A stretch of DNA of 10,457 nt from Bryobacterales bacterium (GCA_025462985.1 JAOAPP010000152.1:1-10457), one strand, 5' to 3'; counted from the stretch's first letter, positions 1 through 7,256 are shown. A program made the numbers and translations. Notes: generated by a model from the letters alone, not told the origin.

Positions 1-2106
1 TGGCGCCGTATCGTAAGAAACGAACAGTTGATCGGGCGAAAGCTGCTGCAGGCTGGATTGATCTGTCTGCTCTCCGATGTGAAGCTCCGCCTGGGGTCCC
101 ACATCCTGGGCGCACGCCAGCCGAAGCTGGCTCGTAGGATCGATATTCTTAACGTCGAGAACCGCCGAAAGCGTATCGCCGGCCGGAATCTCCCCCGGGT
201 TGAGGGCAACCGCAGGTCCCGCCGGCAACGACAGCTTGGAACTAGCGATCAGCGGCAGCGGTCCGGTGATTTTGAGGGCGCCCTCGAATTTCATCGGCTC
301 GTGATGGTCGCGCAGATAAGCCGTCACGCTATGCGGCGCGCCGGGTTTGAGATCATCCTTCAGTTGAATTGTGAGACTTCGCTGGCTCCCATCCGTGGTA
401 GCCGGATCGAGTTGGATGGTTCCGGCGGGAGTCTCGAGTTTTGTGAGCAAGTCGAGGCGCTCTCCCTTCAGAACATAATGCTGCGCCGTCGCCCCCTGAT
501 TCGCCAGGATCGGAAAGTTGTTGATCTTGGGCGGGTTCGGAAGCAAGTGCACGGGCACGGGTTGGCTCTTGCCGTCGGCTTGGGAGATTAGCAGCTGGTA
601 CTCGCCCGGATCGAGTTCAGCCGTGTTGATCTGCAGGTCGACATGGTCCTGCGGCCCCTCCCGAAGTCCCTTCGGAAGCAGAAAGGGAACCGGCTGGGGG
701 ACCGCGAATTCGTCAGCGGTCTTCCTGATCTCGACTTTGTTGATAAACTCGAAATCCCCTTGCTGGAGCGTGACTACGGTCTTGTCCCCTTTGGCGAGCA
801 GGCGGTCCTGTGAGGACGGTTCCAGTCGGGAACTGCTGAAGTCGCTCAGCGGCCGAACGTGTATATCGCCCTTCACCTCAAACCGGCTCCAATCCCAGAA
901 TCCCGTGAGACGGTAACCCCCCGGAGCCAGAGAAGCTTTGCTGACGTCGATTTCGAGCGCCTTCTGGTTAGCCAGTTTCAGCACGTTCACTGGCGCTTTC
1001 TGGCCTTTGTCGTTCTCCAGAGTCCACGAACGCGCGCGATCGAGATACTTCCAGGCGACCGGAAGAACATCGACCGGCACCGGCGTTTTTTGTCCGATCG
1101 GGATGTTATTGGCACGCTGGATCGTAAGCGCTGGAGCGGGGGAGTTGGGTATGCGGTTGGCCCAGATATACGCAATGCGTGTATGCGGCGGAGGGGGCGT
1201 GCGTTGTCCGCAAAGGTTCAGCCCGTCCTGAATTGGCTGCGCAAACGACGAGCGAAATTGAGTGCCGGGAAAGGCGATGGCCCGCAAATCGAGTAGCATG
1301 GCCGTTCCGCCGGCGGCCAACCCAATCGGGCTGCCGAAGAAGAGGCTGGCGGCGGCAGTGGTGAGGCTGGCGGTTTGCCCGATACGGGAGCCGGTCGCCG
1401 CCGTCAAGGGGTCGTACGTCGCCAGTTGCGGGTTCATGGTCGTGAACAGGGTCTGCGCCTGAACGGCGGGAGGAGCTGTCTTATCGATCCCTACTGCCAC
1501 GCCGTACTGCGAAGCAAAGCCCGTCAGAGCCGCATTCATGCTGGCTGAAGAACTATTCGTGTTGGAGAGCGCCTGGATTAGCGCCTCCGTCTCGGCAGTT
1601 TTCTCGGCGTAATCGGCCAGCTGAGCTATCAGCAGATCGTCCTGTGAAAGGAAGCCTTTGACCTTCTTGCGGCTGAGCCCATCTGGACCATAAATGAACG
1701 CTGCCAGCGAGACTGTCTGGTCCACCTTCCATTCCTGTGGTTTGTCGGCCGGTTTGGGATCGGTGACAATCAGTGCGTCACGTCCTGGGTCCCGCTTCCG
1801 GGGAACGAGCACCAGCGACACCTCGCCCGGGCGCTTTTCGTGGTGGTGCAGCATGGGCGAATAAAGGACCACGTCGCCCTCTGTCAGATGATTGATGGTC
1901 CGGAATGGAAGCGGTGTCTGATCACCCTGCGGCGGCCGCACTCGAAGGTCGACCGCTCCGATGGGACCGCCGGCTGGACAAACGGCGGGTGGCGGCGTCT
2001 CGGGCTGAGCAGCCGCATCGGCACTTGAATTGTCAGGGGAAGAGGTGCTTTGCGCTTGGGCTAGTAGACACACCACCAGCACAAGACTCGCGGCGCGCGG
2101 AACCAT
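1..2106 (-). CDS. Large secreted protein of unknown function (partial, C-terminus beyond left edge)
   Basis: The reverse strand is open without a stop from the ATG at 2106 to base 1, giving 702 codons of an incomplete protein. The N-terminus MVPRAASLVLVVCLLAQAQS is a convincing Sec signal peptide with likely cleavage after AQA, which supports this start, although there is no clear Shine-Dalgarno sequence. A Pro/Ala/Ser linker follows (about 20-45). Residues 46-140 look like a beta domain. Residues 150-245 are helical and Ala/Thr rich. Residues 247-280 are hydrophobic and could be a membrane-active or buried segment. Residues 295-320 carry a Cys and a four-proline run (LCGQRTPPPPHTRIAYIWAN). 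From about 320 to the edge the sequence alternates like tandem beta-sandwich or Ig-like modules, with recurring phrases such as LDPGEYQLLI and LAPGGYRLTG. I do not recognise the family. An exported or surface-associated role is inferred; no catalytic motif is visible. The forward-strand reading frames over this region are shadows. Confidence 0.78.
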   Translation of the reverse strand, partial: MVPRAASLVLVVCLLAQAQSTSSPDNSSADAAAQPETPPPAVCPAGGPIGAVDLRVRPPQGDQTPLPFRTINHLTEGDVVLYSPMLHHHEKRPGEVSLVLVPRKRDPGRDALIVTDPKPADKPQEWKVDQTVSLAAFIYGPDGLSRKKVKGFLSQDDLLIAQLADYAEKTAETEALIQALSNTNSSSASMNAALTGFASQYGVAVGIDKTAPPAVQAQTLFTTMNPQLATYDPLTAATGSRIGQTASLTTAAASLFFGSPIGLAAGGTAMLLDLRAIAFPGTQFRSSFAQPIQDGLNLCGQRTPPPPHTRIAYIWANRIPNSPAPALTIQRANNIPIGQKTPVPVDVLPVAWKYLDRARSWTLENDKGQKAPVNVLKLANQKALEIDVSKASLAPGGYRLTGFWDWSRFEVKGDIHVRPLSDFSSSRLEPSSQDRLLAKGDKTVVTLQQGDFEFINKVEIRKTADEFAVPQPVPFLLPKGLREGPQDHVDLQINTAELDPGEYQLLISQADGKSQPVPVHLLPNPPKINNFPILANQGATAQHYVLKGERLDLLTKLETPAGTIQLDPATTDGSQRSLTIQLKDDLKPGAPHSVTAYLRDHHEPMKFEGALKITGPLPLIASSKLSLPAGPAVALNPGEIPAGDTLSAVLDVKNIDPTSQLRLACAQDVGPQAELHIGEQTDQSSLQQLSPDQLFVSYDTAP

Positions 2107-2121
2107 TGTGATTCTTTTACG

Positions 2122-2133
2122 ATAACGCGTTAT
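2122..2133. promoter_or_regulatory. 12-bp perfect palindrome, candidate operator
   Basis: ATAACGCGTTAT is a perfect inverted repeat with a central CG, ending 15 bp before the ATG of the reverse-strand secreted-protein gene. On the reverse strand its right half runs into TATCGT, a weak -10-like hexamer, so a bound protein would block that gene's transcription start. A central CG flanked by AAC/GTT is common in operators of LacI-like repressors. It does not match the usual GntR half-site pattern well, so binding by the neighbouring GntR-LacI hybrid is only a guess. Confidence 0.35.
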
Positions 2134-2161
2134 GCGCGAGCGGGGAAGGGTTCGAAAGCGA

Positions 2162-2338
2162 CTAGCTATCCGAAGAGGCCGAAGTGCGTCCTTCGAAGGT
2201 TAATCCGCGAAGAGAAAGCTGCGTTTGGGCCAGAGCGCGCGCCCCGTGGGATGCCCCCAGCTTCTCCAGCATCGAAAGGAACCAGTTAACAGTCTCGGCT
2301 TTTATGGTGTTCACGGTTATGAGATGGCGCTTCCTTAG
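2162..2338 (-). pseudogene. Remnant of a LuxR-type helix-turn-helix domain
   Basis: On the reverse strand the reading frame ending at the TAG of 2164-2162 encodes LRKRHLIT followed by VNTIKAETVNWFLSMLEKLG and then ASHGARALAQ. This matches the recognition-helix half of LuxR/FixJ (GerE) DNA-binding domains, whose hallmark is an I-S-x-N-T-V-K-x-H-x-x-x-I-x-x-K-L-G-x-x-x-R-x-x-A pattern. The first half of that domain (the LTPREREVL-type helix) is not found upstream in any of the three frames, and the frame is closed by a stop at 2419. No receiver or sensor domain is present. A GTG at 2314 could start a 50-residue peptide, but that would begin in the middle of the domain, so a decayed gene fragment is more likely. 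The match is by eye. Confidence 0.45.
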
Positions 2339-2344
2339 TACAGG

Positions 2345-2379
2345 TTGCCTATCGTCAAAGAAAGCTGTAATATCTAAAA
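2345..2379 (+). promoter_or_regulatory. Sigma70-like promoter giving a leaderless regulator mRNA
   Basis: TTGCCT at 2345-2350 (4 of 6 consensus bases) and TAATAT at 2368-2373 (4 of 6) are separated by exactly 17 bp. The expected transcription start, six to seven bases after the -10 element, falls at about 2379-2380, on the A of the regulator's ATG at 2380. No Shine-Dalgarno sequence precedes that ATG (the preceding bases are TCTAAAA), which fits leaderless translation. The arrangement is visible in the sequence; promoter activity is inferred. Confidence 0.45.
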
Positions 2380-3483
2380 ATGCCAGATCTCCCCGGAGGT
2401 GGCGGACTACGCCGTCCTAAATATCAGGAAGTAATCGATGCCCTCAGCAACGACATAGCCTCCGGGCGCTACGGGCCGGGCCAGAAGTTGCCGAGTGAAG
2501 CGGCTCTGGTGAAAAAGTTCCAGACCTCCCGGATCACGGTCGGCCGTGCCTTTCGGGAGCTGCAGCAAAAGGGCCTGATCGAACGCATTGCGGGCTCTGG
2601 AAGCTATGTTCGCGGAGAGTTGGGCCGCGGCCTGCTCTTCGGGCTGCTGATTCCCGACCTTGGCGAAACGGAAATTTTCGATCCAATCTGCCATGGGATC
2701 GCCAATTCGCCCGAAGCTGGCGACCACGCTCTGTTATGGGGCCACACGGATCCCCGAGTGACCAGTAAAGGAGAGCAATGCTGGCGTCTATGCCAGCAGT
2801 TCATCTCCAGAAAGGTGTCCGGTGTCTTCTTCGCGCCCCTGGAGTTTGAAGGCGAAGCGGCCAAAGTGAACCGTCGTATACTCAATGCCTTCAAAGAAGC
2901 CAACGTGCCGGTGGTGCTGCTGGATCGGCGGCCGACAGCGACTCCGGAACGCATGAGAGCCGATCTGGTGGGATTGAACAATCGTCAGGCTGGCTTCATT
3001 GCCGCTGAACACTTGGTGCAGCTTGGATGCAAACGGATCGGCTTCATCGCCTACCAGGCTGCGGAATCGACAGTCGAAGGACGAATGGCGGGCTATCGGG
3101 AAGCTTTACAGAAATATGGATTGCGAGACACGGCGGAGCCGGCCATGCAGGTGGGAAGTGACGACCGCGTGAAGCTCTCCCGAACGCAGGAACTGGAGGC
3201 CTTTGTCTGCGTCAACGACCACGTGGCGGGTCTGCTCATGCACGCGTTTCTCTCGCGCGGAGTCCGCATCCCGGAAGACATCCGGCTGGTGGGAATCGAT
3301 GATGTTCGCTACGCCAGCCTTCTGCCGGTACCCTTATCGACAGTCCGGCAGCCTTGCCCGGCTATTGGTCAGGCCGCGATGCGGGCGATGTTGGATCGTT
3401 TGAGCCACCCGAAGGCTCCCAGCCGCGAAATTCTGTTCGACGGAGAGCTGGTGGTGCGTCAGTCTTGCGGGAGCTTCTTATGA
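2380..3483 (+). CDS. GntR/LacI hybrid transcriptional regulator (AraR-like architecture)
   Basis: The 367-residue protein joins two known modules. Residues 14-78 are a GntR-type winged helix: YQEVIDALSNDIASGRYGPG, then KLPSEAALVKKF, SRITVGRAFREL and GLIERIAGSGSYV. Residues 86-365 are a LacI-type periplasmic-binding-protein fold for sensing a small ligand, with GLLIPDL at the start, NVPVVLLDR at 175-183, GCKRIGFI at 216-223, EGRMAGYREAL at 233-243, FVCVNDHVAG at 275-284 and IRLVGIDD at 301-308. This is the architecture of Bacillus AraR, a sugar-responsive repressor, so a sugar ligand is likely but cannot be named. The stretch between MQVGS and ELEAF looks shorter than usual for the family. The start at 2380 leaves a 13-residue Pro/Gly leader before the winged helix and has no Shine-Dalgarno sequence. 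The lipoprotein gene and transketolase follow on the same strand. Confidence 0.95.
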   Translation: MPDLPGGGGLRRPKYQEVIDALSNDIASGRYGPGQKLPSEAALVKKFQTSRITVGRAFRELQQKGLIERIAGSGSYVRGELGRGLLFGLLIPDLGETEIFDPICHGIANSPEAGDHALLWGHTDPRVTSKGEQCWRLCQQFISRKVSGVFFAPLEFEGEAAKVNRRILNAFKEANVPVVLLDRRPTATPERMRADLVGLNNRQAGFIAAEHLVQLGCKRIGFIAYQAAESTVEGRMAGYREALQKYGLRDTAEPAMQVGSDDRVKLSRTQELEAFVCVNDHVAGLLMHAFLSRGVRIPEDIRLVGIDDVRYASLLPVPLSTVRQPCPAIGQAAMRAMLDRLSHPKAPSREILFDGELVVRQSCGSFL

Positions 3484-3501
3484 GGACCCCGATACCCGAA
3501 A

Positions 3502-3524
3502 TGTCACTTGCCAATTTGTCACTT
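3502..3524 (+). repeat. Twin 8-bp direct repeat between regulator and lipoprotein genes
   Basis: TGTCACTT occurs at 3502-3509 and again at 3517-3524, 15 bp apart, in the 62-bp gap between the regulator stop and the lipoprotein start. The second copy with its preceding T reads TTGTCA, close to a -35 hexamer, but no good -10 element follows at 16-18 bp. It may be a protein-binding site or chance. Confidence 0.3.
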
Positions 3525-3545
3525 TCTCCGTGTAGTCCTAGTCGA

Positions 3546-3821
3546 ATGAGCGTGAAGAACTTGTGCCGCAAGATGCTGTGTCTCCCGGTTGCCCTCGCGC
3601 TGCTGCCTCTTGCTGGATGCGTGGGATCGGGACAGGGGGAAGACCAAAAGCGTGCAGACGCGAACTCCGCGGCGGGAAAGGTCGGAAAAGCCGCTCATGC
3701 CGCCGCAGTGCAGAGCGGAAAGGCGGCGAGCGCAGTGGGTAAAGATCTCAGCAAAATGGCGCGCCAAGCGCATGCCGGCTGGCAGGACGCGGCACAGCAG
3801 GAGAAGGCAAAGAAGCGTTGA
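3546..3821 (+). CDS. Small Lys/Ala-rich lipoprotein
   Basis: This 91-residue product has a textbook lipoprotein signal: the basic n-region MSVKNLCRKM, the hydrophobic core LCLPVALALLP and the lipobox LAGC with the acylated Cys at residue 25. The mature part (about 67 residues) is dominated by Ala, Lys, Gly and Gln in an amphipathic helical pattern (for example KVGKAAHAAAVQSGKAASAVGK) and ends in a basic KAKKR tail. The residue after the Cys is Val, not Asp, so inner-membrane retention is not suggested. The reading frame is open further upstream, including an ATG at 3480 that overlaps the regulator stop, but that would put about 22 extra residues before the signal peptide, so 3546 was chosen. 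No strong Shine-Dalgarno sequence is visible. The function is unknown; the composition resembles small envelope or entericidin-like stress lipoproteins only in a general way. Confidence 0.72.
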   Translation: MSVKNLCRKMLCLPVALALLPLAGCVGSGQGEDQKRADANSAAGKVGKAAHAAAVQSGKAASAVGKDLSKMARQAHAGWQDAAQQEKAKKR

Positions 3822-3946
3822 CCGCCACTTACGCCTTCCCCACAGTAAGGTTTCCTAAGTCGAAATTAAGTCCCCCGTGTCAGACAATGGGGAGGGCAAG
3901 TCGCCGGAACGCGATTGGGTCGCCAATACATTCCAGAATTCACCAC

Positions 3947-3956
3947 GAGGAGAGAG
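3947..3956 (+). promoter_or_regulatory. Ribosome binding site that sets the transketolase TTG start
   Basis: The purine tract GAGGAGAGAG lies 7-11 bases before the TTG at 3964. The frame is open back to a GTG at 3877, but nothing like a Shine-Dalgarno sequence precedes that codon and the extra 29 residues have no counterpart in transketolases. TTG at 3964 gives an N-terminus ([20 protein letters not shown]) of the usual length. Confidence 0.6.
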
Positions 3957-3963
3957 AAATCAA

Positions 3964-6099
3964 TTGCCAACCACGGAAACGCAAACGTCTTTAGAAGAAC
4001 TGTGCATCAATACCATCCGGTTCCTCTCTGCCGATGCTGTGCAGCAAGCCAATTCGGGCCATCCCGGCATGCCGATGGGCGCCGCTGCCATGGCTTACAC
4101 GCTTTGGACCAAGTTTCTGAAATTCAACCCGAAGGATCCGCAATGGATTGACCGGGACCGTTTCGTGCTCTCGGCTGGGCACGGCTCGATGTTGTTGTAC
4201 AGCCTGCTGTATCTGACCGGCTACGATCTGCCACTGGAAGAATTAAAGCGCTTTCGCCAGTGGGGAAGCAAGACGCCCGGCCATCCCGAACGCGGCCACA
4301 CGCCCGGAGTGGAAGTCGCAACCGGGCCATTGGGCCAGGGGTTTGGCAATGCGGTGGGAATGGCGATCGCGGAAGCGTGGCTGGGCGCCCGATACAACCG
4401 GCCAAGCCATGAGATCATCAACCACCACACGTACGGAATCTGTGGCGATGGCGATTTGATGGAAGGCGTGAGCCAGGAAGCCGCCTCGCTCGCCGGCCAC
4501 TTGCGGCTTGGCAAGCTAATATTCCTGTACGATCACAACCATATCTCCCTCGCTGGATCCACCAGCCTCAGCTTCACCGAAGATGTGGGTAAGCGATTCG
4601 AGGCATACGGCTGGCACATCCACCACGTCAACGAAGGCAACGACTTGGAGGAGATCGAGAAGGCGATCGAAGAAGCGCGAGCTGAAATCAACAAACCGTC
4701 CCTTGTTCTGGTCCGGACCCATATCGGATACGGCAGCCCGAAGAAGGCCGACACCTTTGAAGCGCACGGCAACCCGCTGGGTGAAGAGGAATTGCAGGCG
4801 TCGAAGAAGGCTCTCGGCTGGGCGTCGATGGACAAGTTCTATCTGCCGGAAGACTCCGTCAAGTTCTTCCGCGAAGTGGGCGCGAAGGGGGGCCGGACAC
4901 AGCAGGAATGGCAGAAGCGGTTCGATGCTTACAAAAAGAACTTCTCGAAGGAGGCAGCCGAGTTCGAACAACTGTTAAGCGGGAAATTGCCGGAGAACTG
5001 GGGAGCCGATCTTCCGAAGTGGAAGCCGGACGACAAGCCGATCGCCACTCGCGCAGCCGGCGGACAAGTGTTGAATGCACTCGCAAAGCACATTCCGAAC
5101 CTGGTCGGTGGGTCTGCCGATCTCAATCCTTCCACGAATACCGCTCTGAAAGGTCTGGGCGATTTCCAGCCGCCGGAGTTTGGCGGGCCGGGCACGCAGG
5201 GCGCGGTGGGCGGCGCCTGGGGATATGCCGGAAACAACGTGGCATTCGGAGTTCGCGAACATGCCATGGGCGCGGCTGTAAATGGTATGGCGGCGCATGG
5301 CGGCATCCTACCCTTCAGTGCCACGTTCCTTGTCTTCTCGGATTACATGAAACCGTCGGTACGTCTGGGAGCCTTGAGCAAGCTCAAGGTGTTTTACATC
5401 TTCACCCATGACAGCGTGGCAGTTGGCGAAGACGGGCCGACCCACGAGCCCGTTGAGCAGCTTGCCGGTCTCCGTGCTATTCCCGGTCTTACAGTATTCC
5501 GTCCCGGCGACGCAAATGAGACGGCGGAAGCCTACGTCGTTGCTGCCCAGCACGACGGCCCCACCTTGTTCGCTCTTACACGCCAGAATATTCCGCATCT
5601 CGACCGCAGGACAGCCAAGGGCGATGTCTCAAAGGGTGGCTATATCCTGTCAGAGCCCGAAGACGGCAGCCCGGAGGTGATCCTCATCGGCACCGGTTCT
5701 GAAGTCCATCTCTGCATGAAGGCTCAGGAGAAGCTGAAAGGCTACGGCGTGAAAGCGCGCGTGGTCAGCCTGCCGAGCTGGAACATCTTCGATAGCCAGG
5801 ATGAGGCCTATCGCGAAAGCGTGCTTCCCAAGGCTCTGAAGAAGCGTGTGACCGTGGAAGCGGCTTCGAGCTTCGGATGGCATAAGTGGGCTGGTGACGA
5901 GGGCACCATCATCGGTATTGATCACTACGGCGCCTCTGCGCCAGGGGGCGAGGTCATGCAGCATTTCGGCTTCACTGCCGAGCATGTAACGGCCGCTGCC
6001 CTGAAGCAACTTGGCAAGGATGCTGAAGCGGAGAAGGAGTTCGGCGGCGGTGACACGACCAACGTTGCTCCTACGGGGGCTTCAGAAGGTCACTCCTAA
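3964..6099 (+). CDS. tkt: Transketolase
   Basis: This thiamine-diphosphate enzyme moves two-carbon ketol units between sugar phosphates in the non-oxidative pentose phosphate pathway, in the cytoplasm. From the TTG start it has 711 residues, slightly longer than the usual 660-690. The key positions are visible: GHPG with His33 and HGS with His73 (Escherichia coli His26, His66), His107, GPLGQG at 121-126, the ThDP/metal motif GDGD at 161-164 with NHIS at 192-195, AHG His268 (His261), catalytic Glu432 in GVREHAM (Glu411), HDS His482 (His461), Asp490 and His494 (Asp469, His473). Three domains are therefore complete. The alignment offset to E. coli grows from 7 to 21 between His268 and Glu432, which points to an insertion of about 14 residues, probably the Gly-rich stretch around 402-420. 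The last 15-20 residues ([14 protein letters not shown]) are a low-complexity tail. A start at 3877 (GTG, 740 residues) is the alternative. The CHAD gene follows after 60 bp. Confidence 0.97.
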   Translation: MPTTETQTSLEELCINTIRFLSADAVQQANSGHPGMPMGAAAMAYTLWTKFLKFNPKDPQWIDRDRFVLSAGHGSMLLYSLLYLTGYDLPLEELKRFRQWGSKTPGHPERGHTPGVEVATGPLGQGFGNAVGMAIAEAWLGARYNRPSHEIINHHTYGICGDGDLMEGVSQEAASLAGHLRLGKLIFLYDHNHISLAGSTSLSFTEDVGKRFEAYGWHIHHVNEGNDLEEIEKAIEEARAEINKPSLVLVRTHIGYGSPKKADTFEAHGNPLGEEELQASKKALGWASMDKFYLPEDSVKFFREVGAKGGRTQQEWQKRFDAYKKNFSKEAAEFEQLLSGKLPENWGADLPKWKPDDKPIATRAAGGQVLNALAKHIPNLVGGSADLNPSTNTALKGLGDFQPPEFGGPGTQGAVGGAWGYAGNNVAFGVREHAMGAAVNGMAAHGGILPFSATFLVFSDYMKPSVRLGALSKLKVFYIFTHDSVAVGEDGPTHEPVEQLAGLRAIPGLTVFRPGDANETAEAYVVAAQHDGPTLFALTRQNIPHLDRRTAKGDVSKGGYILSEPEDGSPEVILIGTGSEVHLCMKAQEKLKGYGVKARVVSLPSWNIFDSQDEAYRESVLPKALKKRVTVEAASSFGWHKWAGDEGTIIGIDHYGASAPGGEVMQHFGFTAEHVTAAALKQLGKDAEAEKEFGGGDTTNVAPTGASEGHS

Positions 6100-6114
6100 G
6101 CGCCGGTCGTTAGT

Positions 6115-6148
6115 GGGAGCGGGGACCGGACGAGGCTCTCCCCGCTCC
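6115..6148 (+). other. Intercistronic hairpin between tkt and the CHAD gene
   Basis: GGAGCGGGGA (6116-6125) and TCCCCGCTCC (6139-6148) form a perfect 10-bp GC-rich stem with a 13-base loop. No T-run follows, so it is not a normal intrinsic terminator. The 3' arm ends directly against the AGGAG ribosome binding site of the next gene (6149-6153). It could protect the tkt transcript's 3' end, cause partial termination, or tune access of ribosomes to the CHAD start. Confidence 0.55.
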
Positions 6149-6153
6149 AGGAG
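6149..6153 (+). promoter_or_regulatory. Ribosome binding site for the CHAD gene TTG start
   Basis: AGGAG lies six bases before the TTG at 6160, a near-ideal spacing, and decides this uncommon start codon. It sits immediately downstream of the GC-rich hairpin at 6116-6148. Confidence 0.8.
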
Positions 6154-6159
6154 TTTCGA

Positions 6160-7134
6160 TTGTCCTATCGATTTACCATCGCCGAGTCCGTGCCCGAGAA
6201 CGTCCGCCGCATCGCCGCGGAACAGATCCAGTCTGCAATTTCCAATCTGAAAAAGAAAGATCCTAAGAAGCGGGACGAGAGAATCCACGAAGCGCGTAAG
6301 TCCATTAAGCGGCTTCGGGCTTTGCTCCGCCTTGTTCGTCCCGAGCTCGGACGCTCCTTCCGCCAGGAGAACACCACCCTGCGCGACATAGGCCGGACCC
6401 TTTCGGACCTGCGCGATTCCACCATTGTCCTTGAGACCTTTGATGCCCTGTCCGATGAGCCTTCTGACAAGAAGAAGCTCGACAGCGTTCGCAAAGGCCT
6501 GCAGCAGGAGAAGAAGGCTAGGGAAGAAAGTATCGAGGCTGACAAGTCGCTGCGCAGTGCGGCGCAAGCCCTCGCCTCAGTGGCAGGACGAGTGAAAGAA
6601 TGGCCGTTGAACACCGATGGGTTCGACGCAATTGCAGAAGGTCTCAAAACGGAGTACCGGGGTGGACGAAAGACCATGCCCAAAGCACTGAAGAAAGATG
6701 ACTCGCTGCTTTTCCACGAGTGGCGGAAACGGGCGAAGTGTCAGCTCTACCATATGCGCCTGCTTCAGGATCTCTTCACCGATTCCTTGCAGGAACAGGA
6801 CCAGCAGTTGCATGCTCTGGAAACCGCTCTCGGCGACGATCACAACCTTCTGATTCTGAGAGAGCATCTCAAAGGGCACTCGCGCGCATTCGGCGGAAAG
6901 AAGAGTGTCAAAGAATGCATTCGCCTTGCGACGGTACGTGAGAACCAACTGCGAAGCCAGGCCCGAGAGTTGGGGGAGAAGATCTACGCCCAGAAGCCTA
7001 AGGCATTCGTGCAGACTCTGCGTGCGGAATGGGAACAGGCGCGTGAGTCGCACCTTCCCCCGCCTGGCCCCGACGGATCTACAAAGCGGAAACCCGTGCG
7101 CATTCCCCGGGGCGACAACGAGACTGCTGCCTAG
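6160..7134 (+). CDS. CHAD domain protein (conserved histidine alpha-helical domain)
   Basis: The 324-residue protein is almost wholly helical and rich in Lys/Arg/Glu. It shows the two half-repeats of the CHAD family. The first is [20 protein letters not shown] at 42-61 (His43), followed by [14 protein letters not shown] at 74-87. The second is [20 protein letters not shown] at 185-204 (His186, His198), followed by [15 protein letters not shown] at 223-237 (His228). CHAD domains bind inorganic polyphosphate through these conserved His and basic residues, and many sit behind a CYTH triphosphatase domain; here no CYTH domain is present, so this is a stand-alone CHAD protein with no signal peptide. 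The C-terminus (298-324) is Pro-rich and probably disordered. The TTG start is supported by AGGAG six bases upstream. It probably shares a transcript with tkt. A polyphosphate-granule or storage role is inferred from the family, not shown here. Confidence 0.93.
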   Translation: MSYRFTIAESVPENVRRIAAEQIQSAISNLKKKDPKKRDERIHEARKSIKRLRALLRLVRPELGRSFRQENTTLRDIGRTLSDLRDSTIVLETFDALSDEPSDKKKLDSVRKGLQQEKKAREESIEADKSLRSAAQALASVAGRVKEWPLNTDGFDAIAEGLKTEYRGGRKTMPKALKKDDSLLFHEWRKRAKCQLYHMRLLQDLFTDSLQEQDQQLHALETALGDDHNLLILREHLKGHSRAFGGKKSVKECIRLATVRENQLRSQARELGEKIYAQKPKAFVQTLRAEWEQARESHLPPPGPDGSTKRKPVRIPRGDNETAA

Positions 7135-7223
7135 CAGTCGCAGGTGGTCAAATCTTACCTACCCCGAAAATACTTCAGCCCTGCCGCCGCGGTTTTGGGT
7201 GATAGTCAAACGACGAAGTCGGT

Positions 7224-7256
7224 GTAACTCTCTGTTTGTACGGGGGTTACTCTCCG
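7224..7256 (+). repeat. Imperfect 11-bp direct repeat upstream of the DUF1328 gene
   Basis: GTAACTCTCTG (7224-7234) and GTTACTCTCCG (7246-7256) agree at 9 of 11 positions and lie 22 bp apart, about two helical turns. They are in the 199-bp gap between the CHAD stop and the DUF1328 start, 60-90 bp before its ribosome binding site, where an activator or repressor site would be expected. I could not find a convincing sigma70 promoter in this gap, and see nothing else in it apart from a short hairpin over the CHAD stop codon. Confidence 0.3.

Noticed and set aside
28..2111. Several forward-strand open frames of 60-190 codons
   Set aside because: They are shadows of the continuous reverse-strand frame with a signal peptide, have Arg/Ser-rich composition and match no family.
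2184..2420. Forward 78-codon frame across the divergent intergenic region
   Set aside because: No ribosome binding site or recognisable domain; it overlaps the predicted promoter and the start of the regulator in another frame.
3480..3545. ATG at 3480 overlapping the regulator stop as the lipoprotein start
   Set aside because: It would add 22 residues ahead of a signal peptide that is already complete from 3546.
3871..3898. CCCCC...GGGG pairing before tkt as a terminator or riboswitch stem
   Set aside because: Only four or five pairs around a long loop with no T-run; not convincing.
7122..7139. GACTGCT/AGCAGTC hairpin over the CHAD stop codon as a terminator
   Set aside because: The 7-bp stem is perfect but short and is followed by GCAGGTGG, with no T-run, so intrinsic termination is not supported.
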